From positions 1 through 54,058 of the forward strand of contig DATLYF010000009.1 in the NCBI GenBank assembly GCA_035575095.1: a stretch of DNA of 54,058 bases, written 5' to 3'. The translations under genes and the position numbers were made by a program. This stretch comes from DATLYF01 sp035575095 (GTDB taxonomy: Bacteria; Pseudomonadota; Gammaproteobacteria; Competibacterales; Competibacteraceae). A model generated the notes under the pieces. It saw only the letters and a program-made list of their open reading frames with translations, was not told the origin of the DNA and made no database searches. Of the stretch, positions 43,708-51,771 are shown piece after piece (position 1 is the first letter of the stretch; each line of letters starts with the position of its first letter).

Positions 43708-44979
43708 ATGGCGACCTTGATCGATCGGCGGTTGGACAGCAAGCACAAGAGTGCGGTCAACCGGCAGCGCTTCATCCGCCGCTTCAAGCAACAGCTCAAG
43801 CAGGCGGTGAGCGATGCCATGAACCGTCGCTCCATCACCGATATGGATTCGGGCGAGAAGGTCTCCATCCCCGCCCGCGACCTGTCCGAGCCGGTGTTCG
43901 GCCACGGTCCGGGCGGACGGCGGGAGACCATCCACCCCGGCAACAAGGAGTTCATCGCCGGCGACCGGGTGGCCCGCCCCCAGGGCGGCGGCAGCGGTGG
44001 CGGCGCCGGCCAGGGGCAGGCCAGCAACAGCGGGCAAGGTCAGGACGATTTTGTCTTCGAACTGTCGCGGGAGGAGTTTCTCGATCTGTTCTTCGATGAC
44101 CTGGAACTGCCCAATCTGGTCAAGCGCCAACTCACCAAGATCACCGAGTTCAAGACCGTGCGCGCTGGTTTCACCACTGACGGCGTGCCCAGCAACATCA
44201 ACGTGGTGCGCTCGCTGAAGACCGCGCTGGCTCGGCGCAAGGCCATGGCGGCGCCGTATTCCGGGCGGCTGCGCGAGGCACAGGCCGAGTTGCAGCAGTT
44301 GCTGGCCGAGACCACCGAGGACGATGCGCGGGTGCAGGCACTCAAGGCCGAGATCGAGTACCTGCGCGGCCGCATCCGGGCAGTCCCTTTCATCGACACC
44401 ATCGACCTGCGCTACAACCTGCGCATCAAGCAACCGCAGCCCTCTACCCAGGCGGTGATGTTCTGCCTGATGGACGTCTCCGGCTCCATGAGCCGCGAGC
44501 GCAAAGACCTGGCCAAGCGCTTCTTCACCCTGCTCTACCTGTTCCTCAAACGTAACTACCAGCACATCGACGTGGTCTTCATCCGTCACCACACCGTGGC
44601 CAAGGAAGTCGACGAAGAGGAGTTCTTCTACTCCCGCGAAACCGGCGGCACCGTGGTCTCCAGCGCCCTGGAGATGATGCGTGACATCGTGCGCGATCGA
44701 TACCCCAGCTCGGCCTGGAACATCTATGCCGCTCAGGCCTCGGACGGCGACAACTGGCGCCACGATTCGCCGCTGTGCCGGGATCTGCTGGTCGACCACA
44801 TCATGCCGCTGGTGCAGTACTTCGCTTACATTGAGATCACCCCGGATCGCCATCAGAGCCTGTGGGAGGCTTACGAGGAGGTGGCACAGCGCTATAGCAA
44901 CTTCGCCATGGAGCAGATCGACGGACCGGCCGACATCTACCCGGTGTTCCGAGACCTGTTCAGGAGGCGTACGGCATGA
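43708..44979 (+). CDS. yeaH: YeaH/YhbH family protein
   Basis: The 423-residue partner of PrkA begins with a DRRLDSKHKSAVNRQRFIRRFKQQLKQAV segment. A Gly-rich linker (PQGGGSGGGAGQGQASNSGQGQ) lies at about 90-112. A von Willebrand A-like region is near the C-terminus, with the metal site MDVSGSMSRERKDLAKRFF, then IRHHTVAKEVDEEEFF and GGTVVSSALEMM. Its stop overlaps the SpoVR start by four bases (ATGA). Confidence 0.93.
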   Translation: MATLIDRRLDSKHKSAVNRQRFIRRFKQQLKQAVSDAMNRRSITDMDSGEKVSIPARDLSEPVFGHGPGGRRETIHPGNKEFIAGDRVARPQGGGSGGGAGQGQASNSGQGQDDFVFELSREEFLDLFFDDLELPNLVKRQLTKITEFKTVRAGFTTDGVPSNINVVRSLKTALARRKAMAAPYSGRLREAQAELQQLLAETTEDDARVQALKAEIEYLRGRIRAVPFIDTIDLRYNLRIKQPQPSTQAVMFCLMDVSGSMSRERKDLAKRFFTLLYLFLKRNYQHIDVVFIRHHTVAKEVDEEEFFYSRETGGTVVSSALEMMRDIVRDRYPSSAWNIYAAQASDGDNWRHDSPLCRDLLVDHIMPLVQYFAYIEITPDRHQSLWEAYEEVAQRYSNFAMEQIDGPADIYPVFRDLFRRRTA

Positions 44980-46475
44980 GCAGAAACCTGATCGCCGACA
45001 CCTCGGAGTGGACCTTCCCGCTCCTCGAGCGCTTCAACGACGAGATCGCCGACATTGCCGAGAATACCTTCGGTCTGGACACCTATGCCAAGCAGATCGA
45101 GGTGATCACCGCCGAGCAGATGATGGATGCTTATTCCTCGGTCGGCATGCCCATCGGCTACCGCCACTGGTCCTACGGCAAGCAGTTCGTCGCCACTGAG
45201 CAGAACTATCGGCGCGGGCAGATGGGGCTCGCCTACGAGATCGTCATCAACTCCGACCCCTGCATCGCCTATCTGATGGAGGAGAACACCCTGCCGATGC
45301 AGGCTCTGGTGATCGCCCATGCCTGCTATGGCCACAACTCCTTCTTCAAGGGCAACTACCTGTTCCGCACCTGGACTTCGGCCGATGCGATCATCGACTA
45401 CTTGGTGTTCGCCAAGAACTACGTGGCCGAGTGCGAGGAACGCTACGGCGAGGAAGAGGTAGAGCTACTGCTCGACTCCTGCCACGCCCTGATGAACTAC
45501 GGCGTCGACCGCTACAAGCGTCCGGCGCCCTTGTCTCTGACCAAGGAGAAAGAGCGCCAGCGCCAGCGCGAGGCCTATCTACAGTCCCAGGTCAACGACC
45601 TGTGGCGTACCATTCCCAGCCGCGGCGCGGAACCGGCCAGCAAGCAACAGAAGCGCTTCCCGGCCGAGCCGCAGGAGAACCTGCTCTACTTCATCGAGAA
45701 GAACGCACCGCTGCTGGAGCCCTGGCAGCGCGAGATCGTGCGCATCGTGCGCAAGATCGGCCAGTATTTCTATCCGCAGCGCCAGACCCAGGTGATGAAC
45801 GAGGGCTGGGCCACCTTCTGGCACTACACCCTGCTCAACGAACTCTACGACCGCGGCAAGGTGAGCGACGGCTTCATGATCGAGTGGCTGCAGTCGCACA
45901 CCAACGTCATCTACCAGCCGTCTTTCGATAGCCCCTATTACAGCGGCATCAATCCCTATGCCCTGGGCTTTGCGATGATGAGCGACATCAAGCGCATGTG
46001 CCAGAACCCCACCGACGAGGACCGCTACTGGTTCCCCGATATCGCCGGGAAGGACTGGCTCAAGGTGCTGGATTTCGCCATGCGCAACTTCAAGGACGAA
46101 AGCTTCATCGCCCAGTATCTTTCGCCCAAGGTAATCCGCGACTTCAAGCTGTTCGCGGTGCTGGACGACGACCGCAGCCGCGAGCTGGAGATCTCCGCCA
46201 TCCATGACGAGAAGGGCTACCGCCACGTGCGGCAGGCCTTGGCCGATCAATACAACTTGGGCTCGCGCGAGCCCAACATCCAGGTGTGGAACGTCAACAC
46301 CCGCGGCGACCGTTCCCTTACCCTACGCCACAGCCGCTACAATCGCAAACCGCTCTCTGACCATACCGAGGAGGTGCTGAAGCACCTGTATCGGCTATGG
46401 GGCTTTACCGTGCGGCTGGAGACGGTGCACGAAGACGGCCGGGTGGAGCTGACGGCGGAAGTGCCGCGGGGTTGA
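44976..46475 (+). CDS. SpoVR family protein (YcgB)
   Basis: The 499-residue third member of the PrkA-YeaH-SpoVR module contains the family's conserved stretches: MPIGYRHWSYGKQF, YEIVINSDPCIAYLMEEN, VIAHACYGHNSFFKGNYLF and MNEGWATFWHYTLLNELYD. The His/Glu-rich pattern (AHACYGHN, NEGWATFWHY) suggests a metal-binding site. That is an inference, as the molecular function is undefined. A terminator follows 20 bases after the stop. Confidence 0.93.
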   Translation: MSRNLIADTSEWTFPLLERFNDEIADIAENTFGLDTYAKQIEVITAEQMMDAYSSVGMPIGYRHWSYGKQFVATEQNYRRGQMGLAYEIVINSDPCIAYLMEENTLPMQALVIAHACYGHNSFFKGNYLFRTWTSADAIIDYLVFAKNYVAECEERYGEEEVELLLDSCHALMNYGVDRYKRPAPLSLTKEKERQRQREAYLQSQVNDLWRTIPSRGAEPASKQQKRFPAEPQENLLYFIEKNAPLLEPWQREIVRIVRKIGQYFYPQRQTQVMNEGWATFWHYTLLNELYDRGKVSDGFMIEWLQSHTNVIYQPSFDSPYYSGINPYALGFAMMSDIKRMCQNPTDEDRYWFPDIAGKDWLKVLDFAMRNFKDESFIAQYLSPKVIRDFKLFAVLDDDRSRELEISAIHDEKGYRHVRQALADQYNLGSREPNIQVWNVNTRGDRSLTLRHSRYNRKPLSDHTEEVLKHLYRLWGFTVRLETVHEDGRVELTAEVPRG

Positions 46476-46495
46476 GTCGACCACTGGTGCGGCGT

Positions 46496-46520
46496 ACGGG
46501 GCCGTGAGCGGCCCCGTTTC
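46496..46520 (+). terminator. Terminator after the PrkA-YeaH-SpoVR operon
   Basis: ACGGGGCCG and CGGCCCCGT form a perfect nine-base stem with loop TGAG, followed by TTCCGTTT. It lies between the SpoVR stop and the convergent prfC stop and may serve both directions weakly. Confidence 0.7.
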
Positions 46521-46523
46521 CGT

Positions 46524-48116
46524 TTACGGCCGCGCATGCTCCCGCGTGGCGCTGAACTTCACCTCCGGCCAGCGCTCTTGGGTGAGCTGCAGGTTGACCC
46601 GGGTAGGGGCGATGTAGACCAGTTCACCGTGGTGATCCAGCGCCAGGTTGTCGTGGCATTTGTTCTTGAACTCTTCGAAGCGTTTGCCGTCCAGGCACTT
46701 CACCCAGCGGGCGGTGGTCACGTTCACCGCCTCGAACAGACAGTCCACGTTGTACTCCGATTTGAGCCGGTAGGCAGCGACATCGAACTGCAGCACGCCC
46801 ACCGCACCGAGGATCAGGTCGTTGGAGTTGAGCGGCCGGAACAACTGGGTGGCGCCCTCCTCGCAGAGCTGCTCCAGGCCTTTCTGCAACTGCTTCATCT
46901 TCAGCGGATCGCGCAGCCGGGCGCGGCGGAACAGCTCCGGTGCAAAGTCAGGGATGCCGGTGAAGCGCAGCGCTTCGCCTTCGCTGAAGGTGTCGCCGAT
47001 GCGGATGGTGCCGTGGTTATGCAGACCGATGATGTCGCCGGGATAGGCTTCTGCAACATGTTCGCGCTCGGCGGCCATGAAGGTGAGCGCGTCGGGAATC
47101 TTCACCTCGCGCCCCAAGCGCACGTGAAACGCCTTCATGCCCGGCGTGTAGCGCCCGGAGCACACCCGCAGGAAGGCGATGCGGTCGCGGTGCTGCGGGT
47201 CCATATTGGCCTGGATCTTGAATACGAAGCCGGAGAACTTCTCCTCCTGTGGCAGCACTTCACGACCGTTGGTCATGCGCGGACGCGGCGGCGGGGCGTA
47301 CTCAACGAAGCCGTCCAGCATCTCCTGCACGCCGAAGTTGTTGATGGCCGAGCCGAAGAATACCGGCGTCTGGCGCCCGGCCAGATACTCGCCATGGTCG
47401 AACGGCTCGGCGGCGCCCTGCACCAGCTCGATTTCCTCGCGCAGCGCATCGAGCACCTCGTCGCCCAACTCGGCCGCGGCCTCATCGGAATCCAGGCCTT
47501 GGATCACCCGCCCCTCATTGATACGCCCGTCCTTGCTCGGCTGGTAGAGGTGGATGAAGTCGCCAAGTAGGTGATACACCCCCTTGAGTTCGCGGCCCAT
47601 GCCAATCGGCCAGGTGATGGGGGCGCAGCGGATCTTCAGCACTTTCTCGATCTCGTCTAGGAGCTCCAGCGGCTCGCGACCGTCGCGGTCGAGCTTGTTG
47701 ATGAAGGTCATGATCGGCGTGTCGCGCAGCCGGCACACCTCCATCAGCTTGATGGTACGCTCCTCCACGCCCTTGGCGCAGTCGATGACCATCAGCGCCG
47801 AGTCTACCGCGGTGAGGGTGCGGTAGGTGTCTTCGGAGAAATCCTCGTGGCCAGGGGTATCGAGCAGGTTGATGATGCGGTTCTTGTAGGGGAACTGCAT
47901 CACCGAGGAGGTCACCGAGATGCCGCGCTGCTTCTCCAGCTCCATCCAGTCCGAGGTGGCATGACGCGCCGCCTTGCGGCCCTTGACGGTGCCGGCCAGC
48001 TGGATGACGCCGCCGAACAGCAGCAACTTCTCGGTAAGGGTGGTCTTGCCGGCGTCGGGATGGGAGATGATGGCGAACGTGCGGCGCCGCTTCATCTCGA
48101 TGAGGAATTCGGTCAT
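46524..48116 (-). CDS. prfC: Peptide chain release factor 3
   Basis: The 530-residue GTPase recycles RF1/RF2 after termination. It has G1 ISHPDAGKTTLTEKLL (about 17-33), switch region RGISVTSSVMQF, DTPGHEDFSEDTYRTL and NKLDRDGREPLELLDEIE. ATG 48116 gives the same length as E. coli RF3 (529). A longer in-frame start exists about 36 bases upstream but is not needed. Convergent with the SpoVR-family gene. Confidence 0.95.
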   Translation of the reverse strand: MTEFLIEMKRRRTFAIISHPDAGKTTLTEKLLLFGGVIQLAGTVKGRKAARHATSDWMELEKQRGISVTSSVMQFPYKNRIINLLDTPGHEDFSEDTYRTLTAVDSALMVIDCAKGVEERTIKLMEVCRLRDTPIMTFINKLDRDGREPLELLDEIEKVLKIRCAPITWPIGMGRELKGVYHLLGDFIHLYQPSKDGRINEGRVIQGLDSDEAAAELGDEVLDALREEIELVQGAAEPFDHGEYLAGRQTPVFFGSAINNFGVQEMLDGFVEYAPPPRPRMTNGREVLPQEEKFSGFVFKIQANMDPQHRDRIAFLRVCSGRYTPGMKAFHVRLGREVKIPDALTFMAAEREHVAEAYPGDIIGLHNHGTIRIGDTFSEGEALRFTGIPDFAPELFRRARLRDPLKMKQLQKGLEQLCEEGATQLFRPLNSNDLILGAVGVLQFDVAAYRLKSEYNVDCLFEAVNVTTARWVKCLDGKRFEEFKNKCHDNLALDHHGELVYIAPTRVNLQLTQERWPEVKFSATREHARP

Positions 48117-48201
48117 GGTATCTCTGGCAATGAGCGGGTTCGGGGTCATACGCAGTGAACGCGTTATGGTACACCCGTCGGCCGTACAAGACAGCCGTTT
48201 T

Positions 48202-49389
48202 TCAGGGCTCGATACGGTCGCCGTTACGCCAGTGGCGGAGCCAGTCGGCGAGTTCGGCGCCGGGCATGGGCGGTGCAATGTAGAACCCTTGGGCCAGGTC
48301 GCAGCCCAGTTCGGCCAGGCAGTCCCAATCCTCACGCGACTCCACCCCCTCCGCCACTACCCGCATGCCAAGGCGGTGGGCCATGGTAATGGTGGATTCG
48401 ACGATGACCCGCGCCACCGGATCGCTGCCGGCGCCGCGCACGAAGAAGCGATCCAGCTTGAGCTGGCTAAACGGCATGCGCTTGAGCTGCTCCATGGTGG
48501 AGTAGCCGGTACCGTAGTCGTCGATGGACAAGGCGAAGCCCTTGAGCCGCAGCCGGCTGAGGATATCCAGCGCCACCACCAGATTCTCCGCCAGCCAGCT
48601 CTCGGTGATCTCGATGATGATGTTCTGGGTGGGTACGTTGAGCGAGCCGGCCAGACGCAGCAGACGCTCGGGGAAGTCGAGCTGGTTCAACGAGCGCATG
48701 GAGACGTTGATGGCCAGCTTCGGCTCCAGTCCGCTGCTGCGCCACTCCACCACCTGGCCGAGGGCCTTGGTGATGGTCTGCTCGGTCATGCGATCGAGCA
48801 GATCGCTGTTCTCGGCGGTGCTGATGAACAGCTCCGGCCCGAGCAAACCACGCTGCGGATGTTGCCAGCGCAACAAAGCCTCCACTTCGGTAAGGCGCGC
48901 CGAGCGCATCTCCACCAGAGGCTGGTAGAACGGCACCAATTCTTCCTGGTCCAGGGCGCGGCGCAACTCCTCCAGGGCGGGATGCTGGTCGTCTGCCCCG
49001 GCGCTCTGCGGCTGGGACTGACGCTTGCGGATGAGCATGCGGATCAGCTCGTCGTGGTCGAACGGCTTGGCCAGTCCGCCCACCACCTGCAACCCATGCT
49101 CCTGGGCCAACTGGGTGGCGCTCTTGAGCACCCGTTGGTCGAAGGCGCTGATCAGCAGGATGCCGGCCTGGCAACCGTGCTTGGCCAGATAGCGCAGCAC
49201 CTCCACGCCATCTACATCGGGCATGAGCAGATCCAGCACCACCAGCTCGACGCACTCGTCGAAGCGCCGACAGAAGGTTGCGAAATCGGTCGCCGCCTGG
49301 GCGCTGTAACCGGCTTGTTCGGCCAGGATCGCTACTAGCTCGGCGGTCGCCGCATCGTCATCCAGGACCAATAAATGCGGAACGTGCAC
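48202..49389 (-). CDS. Response regulator with EAL phosphodiesterase domain
   Basis: The 395-residue product has a receiver domain (about 3-118) with LLVLDDDAAT, phospho-Asp in LVVLDLLMPDVDG and Lys in GLAKPFDHDEL. The EAL domain (about 145-390) has intact catalytic residues: EVEALLRWQHP, LAINVSMRSL, IIIEITES, SIDDYGTGYS, QLKLDRFFV, VAEGVES and QGFYIAPPMP. It should therefore hydrolyse cyclic di-GMP under control of phosphorylation, like RocR. Start GTG 49389 (VHVPHLLVLDDD); the open frame upstream is leader. No kinase is adjacent. Confidence 0.9.
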   Translation of the reverse strand: MHVPHLLVLDDDAATAELVAILAEQAGYSAQAATDFATFCRRFDECVELVVLDLLMPDVDGVEVLRYLAKHGCQAGILLISAFDQRVLKSATQLAQEHGLQVVGGLAKPFDHDELIRMLIRKRQSQPQSAGADDQHPALEELRRALDQEELVPFYQPLVEMRSARLTEVEALLRWQHPQRGLLGPELFISTAENSDLLDRMTEQTITKALGQVVEWRSSGLEPKLAINVSMRSLNQLDFPERLLRLAGSLNVPTQNIIIEITESWLAENLVVALDILSRLRLKGFALSIDDYGTGYSTMEQLKRMPFSQLKLDRFFVRGAGSDPVARVIVESTITMAHRLGMRVVAEGVESREDWDCLAELGCDLAQGFYIAPPMPGAELADWLRHWRNGDRIEP

Positions 49390-49572
49390 GTAGCACTCTC
49401 GAGGTAACTTTCTTATTTCGACAGGGCAGTGGGGGGATGCTCCCTGCCTTTGCACAGTGTAGCCGATCACATTATGAGCGGCAGAGTTTCCATCGCCCTC
49501 GCTTAGGTGACAGGCACCGGCCTTGCCATTACCCTGTCGCTGCCGACCCATGAGAGGAGTACCACCCCCGCC

Positions 49573-50751
49573 ATGCAATCCGCCGCCCGCTTCGATTTCG
49601 ACCGCCTCATCGACCGTCGCTGCAGCGACAGCGACAAGTGGCTGCGCTACCCGGCCGATGTGCTGCCCATGTGGGTAGCGGATATGGATTTTCCCTGCCC
49701 GCCGGCCCTGCTGGAGCACCTGCAGGCAGTGCTGGAGCAGGGGGTGCTGGGCTATGGCGTAGCGCGCCCGGCGGCACTGCTGGAGCTGTTGTGCGAGCGC
49801 CTGTGGCGGCTCTACCGCTGGCGCGTGCAGCCCGACGAGGTACTACTGCTGCCCGGCCTGGTATGCGGTCTCAACCTGGTCAGCCGCGCCATCGGCCAGC
49901 CCGGCGACGAGGTGCTGATCCAGACCCCGGTGTATCCGCCGTTCATGTCAGCGCCGCGCAACCAGGAGCGGACGCCGCGCTGCGTCCCGCTGCACGCATC
50001 ATGGCGCAACGGTCACCTCCACTACGCGCCGGATCTCGACGCTCTGGCCGCGGCCATCGGCCCGCGCACCCGGCTGTTCCTGCTCTGCCAGCCGCACAAC
50101 CCGGTCGGCCGGGTGTTCGATGCTGGCGAACTCACCGCCCTGGCCGAATTGTGTGCGCGCCACGACCTGGTGATTTGCTCCGACGAGGTGCACGGCGAGC
50201 TGCTGCTGGGGGATAGCCGCCACCAACCCCTGGCCGCCCTGTCGCCGGAGATCGCTCGGCGTACCGTCACCCTGCTCGCCCCCAGCAAGACCTTCAACAT
50301 CGCCGGTCTGGGGGCGAGCTTCGCCATCGTCCCTGACGCCGAGCTGCGCCGGCGCCTGGAGCGGACGGCGGCGGGCATCGTTCCCCAGGTCAATCTGCTG
50401 GCGGTAGCAGCGGCCGAGGCGGCCTACCGCTACGGCGACGAGTGGCTGGCCGAGCTGCGCCGCTACCTCACCGCCAACTGCGATTTTCTGCTGGGCTACC
50501 TGGCCGAGCACCTACCCCTGCTCGGCTGCACCCGGCCCGAGGCCACCTACCTCGCCTGGATCGACTGCCGCCAGGCCGGCATCGCCGGCAACCCTCAGCG
50601 TTTCTTCCTGGAGCGGGGCAAGATAGCGCTCAACGACGGTGCCACCTTCGGCCCCGGCGGCGAGGGCTTCGTGCGGCTCAACTTTGGCTGTCCGCGGGTG
50701 CTGCTGGAACAAGGTCTAGAGCGCATGCGCACGGCGCTGGCGACGCGCTGA
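49573..50751 (+). CDS. patB: MalY/PatB-type C-S lyase (PLP)
   Basis: The 392-residue fold-type-I PLP enzyme resembles cystathionine beta-lyase PatB. It starts with FDFDRLIDRRCSDSDKWLRYP and the family hallmark VLPMWVADMDFPCPPALLEHL. CQPHNPVGRVF, ICSDEVHGELLL and the PLP-lysine motif LLAPSKTFNIAGLGASFAI (Lys near 238) follow. It cleaves cysteine-S-conjugates to thiols, pyruvate and ammonia. ATG 49573 is chosen by the N-terminus; the purine-rich GAGAGGAG lies a little far (about 13 bases). Confidence 0.88.
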   Translation: MQSAARFDFDRLIDRRCSDSDKWLRYPADVLPMWVADMDFPCPPALLEHLQAVLEQGVLGYGVARPAALLELLCERLWRLYRWRVQPDEVLLLPGLVCGLNLVSRAIGQPGDEVLIQTPVYPPFMSAPRNQERTPRCVPLHASWRNGHLHYAPDLDALAAAIGPRTRLFLLCQPHNPVGRVFDAGELTALAELCARHDLVICSDEVHGELLLGDSRHQPLAALSPEIARRTVTLLAPSKTFNIAGLGASFAIVPDAELRRRLERTAAGIVPQVNLLAVAAAEAAYRYGDEWLAELRRYLTANCDFLLGYLAEHLPLLGCTRPEATYLAWIDCRQAGIAGNPQRFFLERGKIALNDGATFGPGGEGFVRLNFGCPRVLLEQGLERMRTALATR

Positions 50752-50763
50752 GCGGCGTGATTC

Positions 50764-50782
50764 CGCCGCCGCGGCGTTTTTT
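50764..50782 (+). terminator. Short terminator after patB
   Basis: CGCCG-CCG-CGGCG followed by six Ts. The stem is only five pairs but all G-C. It separates patB from the gsp operon. Confidence 0.55.
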
Positions 50783-50829
50783 GCTAAGCTCAGGCCAGTT
50801 TTCCACCCGCCTGGACCGTCGCTGCCGCC

Positions 50830-51735
50830 ATGTCACTCCGTCTCCCCGCCCTCAATATCCTGGCCCGGCCGGAACTGCTGGCCAGGCTGGCGCCCTGGGT
50901 GACGCTGCTGCTGGTGCTGGCCCTGGCCCACAGTCTGGCCCGTCTCACCTGGCAATTGCTGCCGCTGCCCAGCGGCGTGGCCGGCGGTGCCGCGGCGCCG
51001 GTGACGAGCGTCGGCACCGCCAATGGTGGTCGGGTGGACTACCAGGCCATCATCGACTGGCATCTGTTCGGCCAGCCCGGCACCGAACCGGTGGCGCCGC
51101 CGGCGCCAGTGGCAGAGACCCCGCTCAATCTGCGCCTGGGCGGTGTGTTCTACGGCCTCGATATCGCCCTCATCGGCGAGGCCAGCGGCGAGGAGAAGCG
51201 CTATTCGGTAGGCGATCTGCTGCCCGGCGGCGCCCGCCTGGAGGCGGTGCTGGAGCGGCAGGTGATCCTCTCCCGTGACGGTCGCCGCGAGACCCTGAGC
51301 CTGCCCAAGGACAGCAGCGGCGGGTCCATGACACCGCTGCCCGGGCTGACGCCGGCGACGGCGCCCGCAGCCGCGGTAGCAGCGACGGCGGTGAGCGTGG
51401 ACGCCAGTGCCATTGCCCGCGAATATGGGCAGAGCCTGAGTGGCAATCCTCAGGCCCTGCAGGATCTGGCTTTCGCCGTGCCCTATGTGCAGAACGGCCA
51501 GTTCGTCGGCTTCCGTCTGCGCCCGGGCCGTAAGCGCGAGCTGTTCGCTCAGCTCGGCCTGCAGAGCGGCGATGTGATCACCGAACTCAACGGCATCCGT
51601 CTCGACAACCCGGCCCAGGCCATGACCATGCTGCAGGGGCTCGCCAGCGGCGGCCGGGCGACCGCCAAGGTGCTGCGCAACGGGACCGAGATCCCGCTCA
51701 CCTTCGCCTTCAATCCGAACGGCGCCGCCCAGTAG
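50830..51735 (+). CDS. gspC: Type II secretion protein GspC
   Basis: The 301-residue bitopic inner-membrane protein links the inner-membrane platform to the secretin. It has a short cytoplasmic tail, one helix at about 21-40 (WVTLLLVLALAHSLARL) and a homology region (NLRLGGVFYGLDIALIGEASGEEKRYSVGDLLPGG). A PDZ domain is at about 225-300 (GRKRELFAQLGLQSGDVITELNGIRLDNPAQAM). It is the first visible gene of the gsp operon, 36 bases before gspD. Confidence 0.92.
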   Translation: MSLRLPALNILARPELLARLAPWVTLLLVLALAHSLARLTWQLLPLPSGVAGGAAAPVTSVGTANGGRVDYQAIIDWHLFGQPGTEPVAPPAPVAETPLNLRLGGVFYGLDIALIGEASGEEKRYSVGDLLPGGARLEAVLERQVILSRDGRRETLSLPKDSSGGSMTPLPGLTPATAPAAAVAATAVSVDASAIAREYGQSLSGNPQALQDLAFAVPYVQNGQFVGFRLRPGRKRELFAQLGLQSGDVITELNGIRLDNPAQAMTMLQGLASGGRATAKVLRNGTEIPLTFAFNPNGAAQ

Positions 51736-51771
51736 CGCAGCCGCCGCCCAGCCGCAAGGGAACAGACAGAC

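Noticed and set aside
49390..49719. N-terminal extension of the REC-EAL protein
   Set aside because: It would overlap the start of patB and lacks any domain; GTG 49389 begins exactly at the receiver domain.
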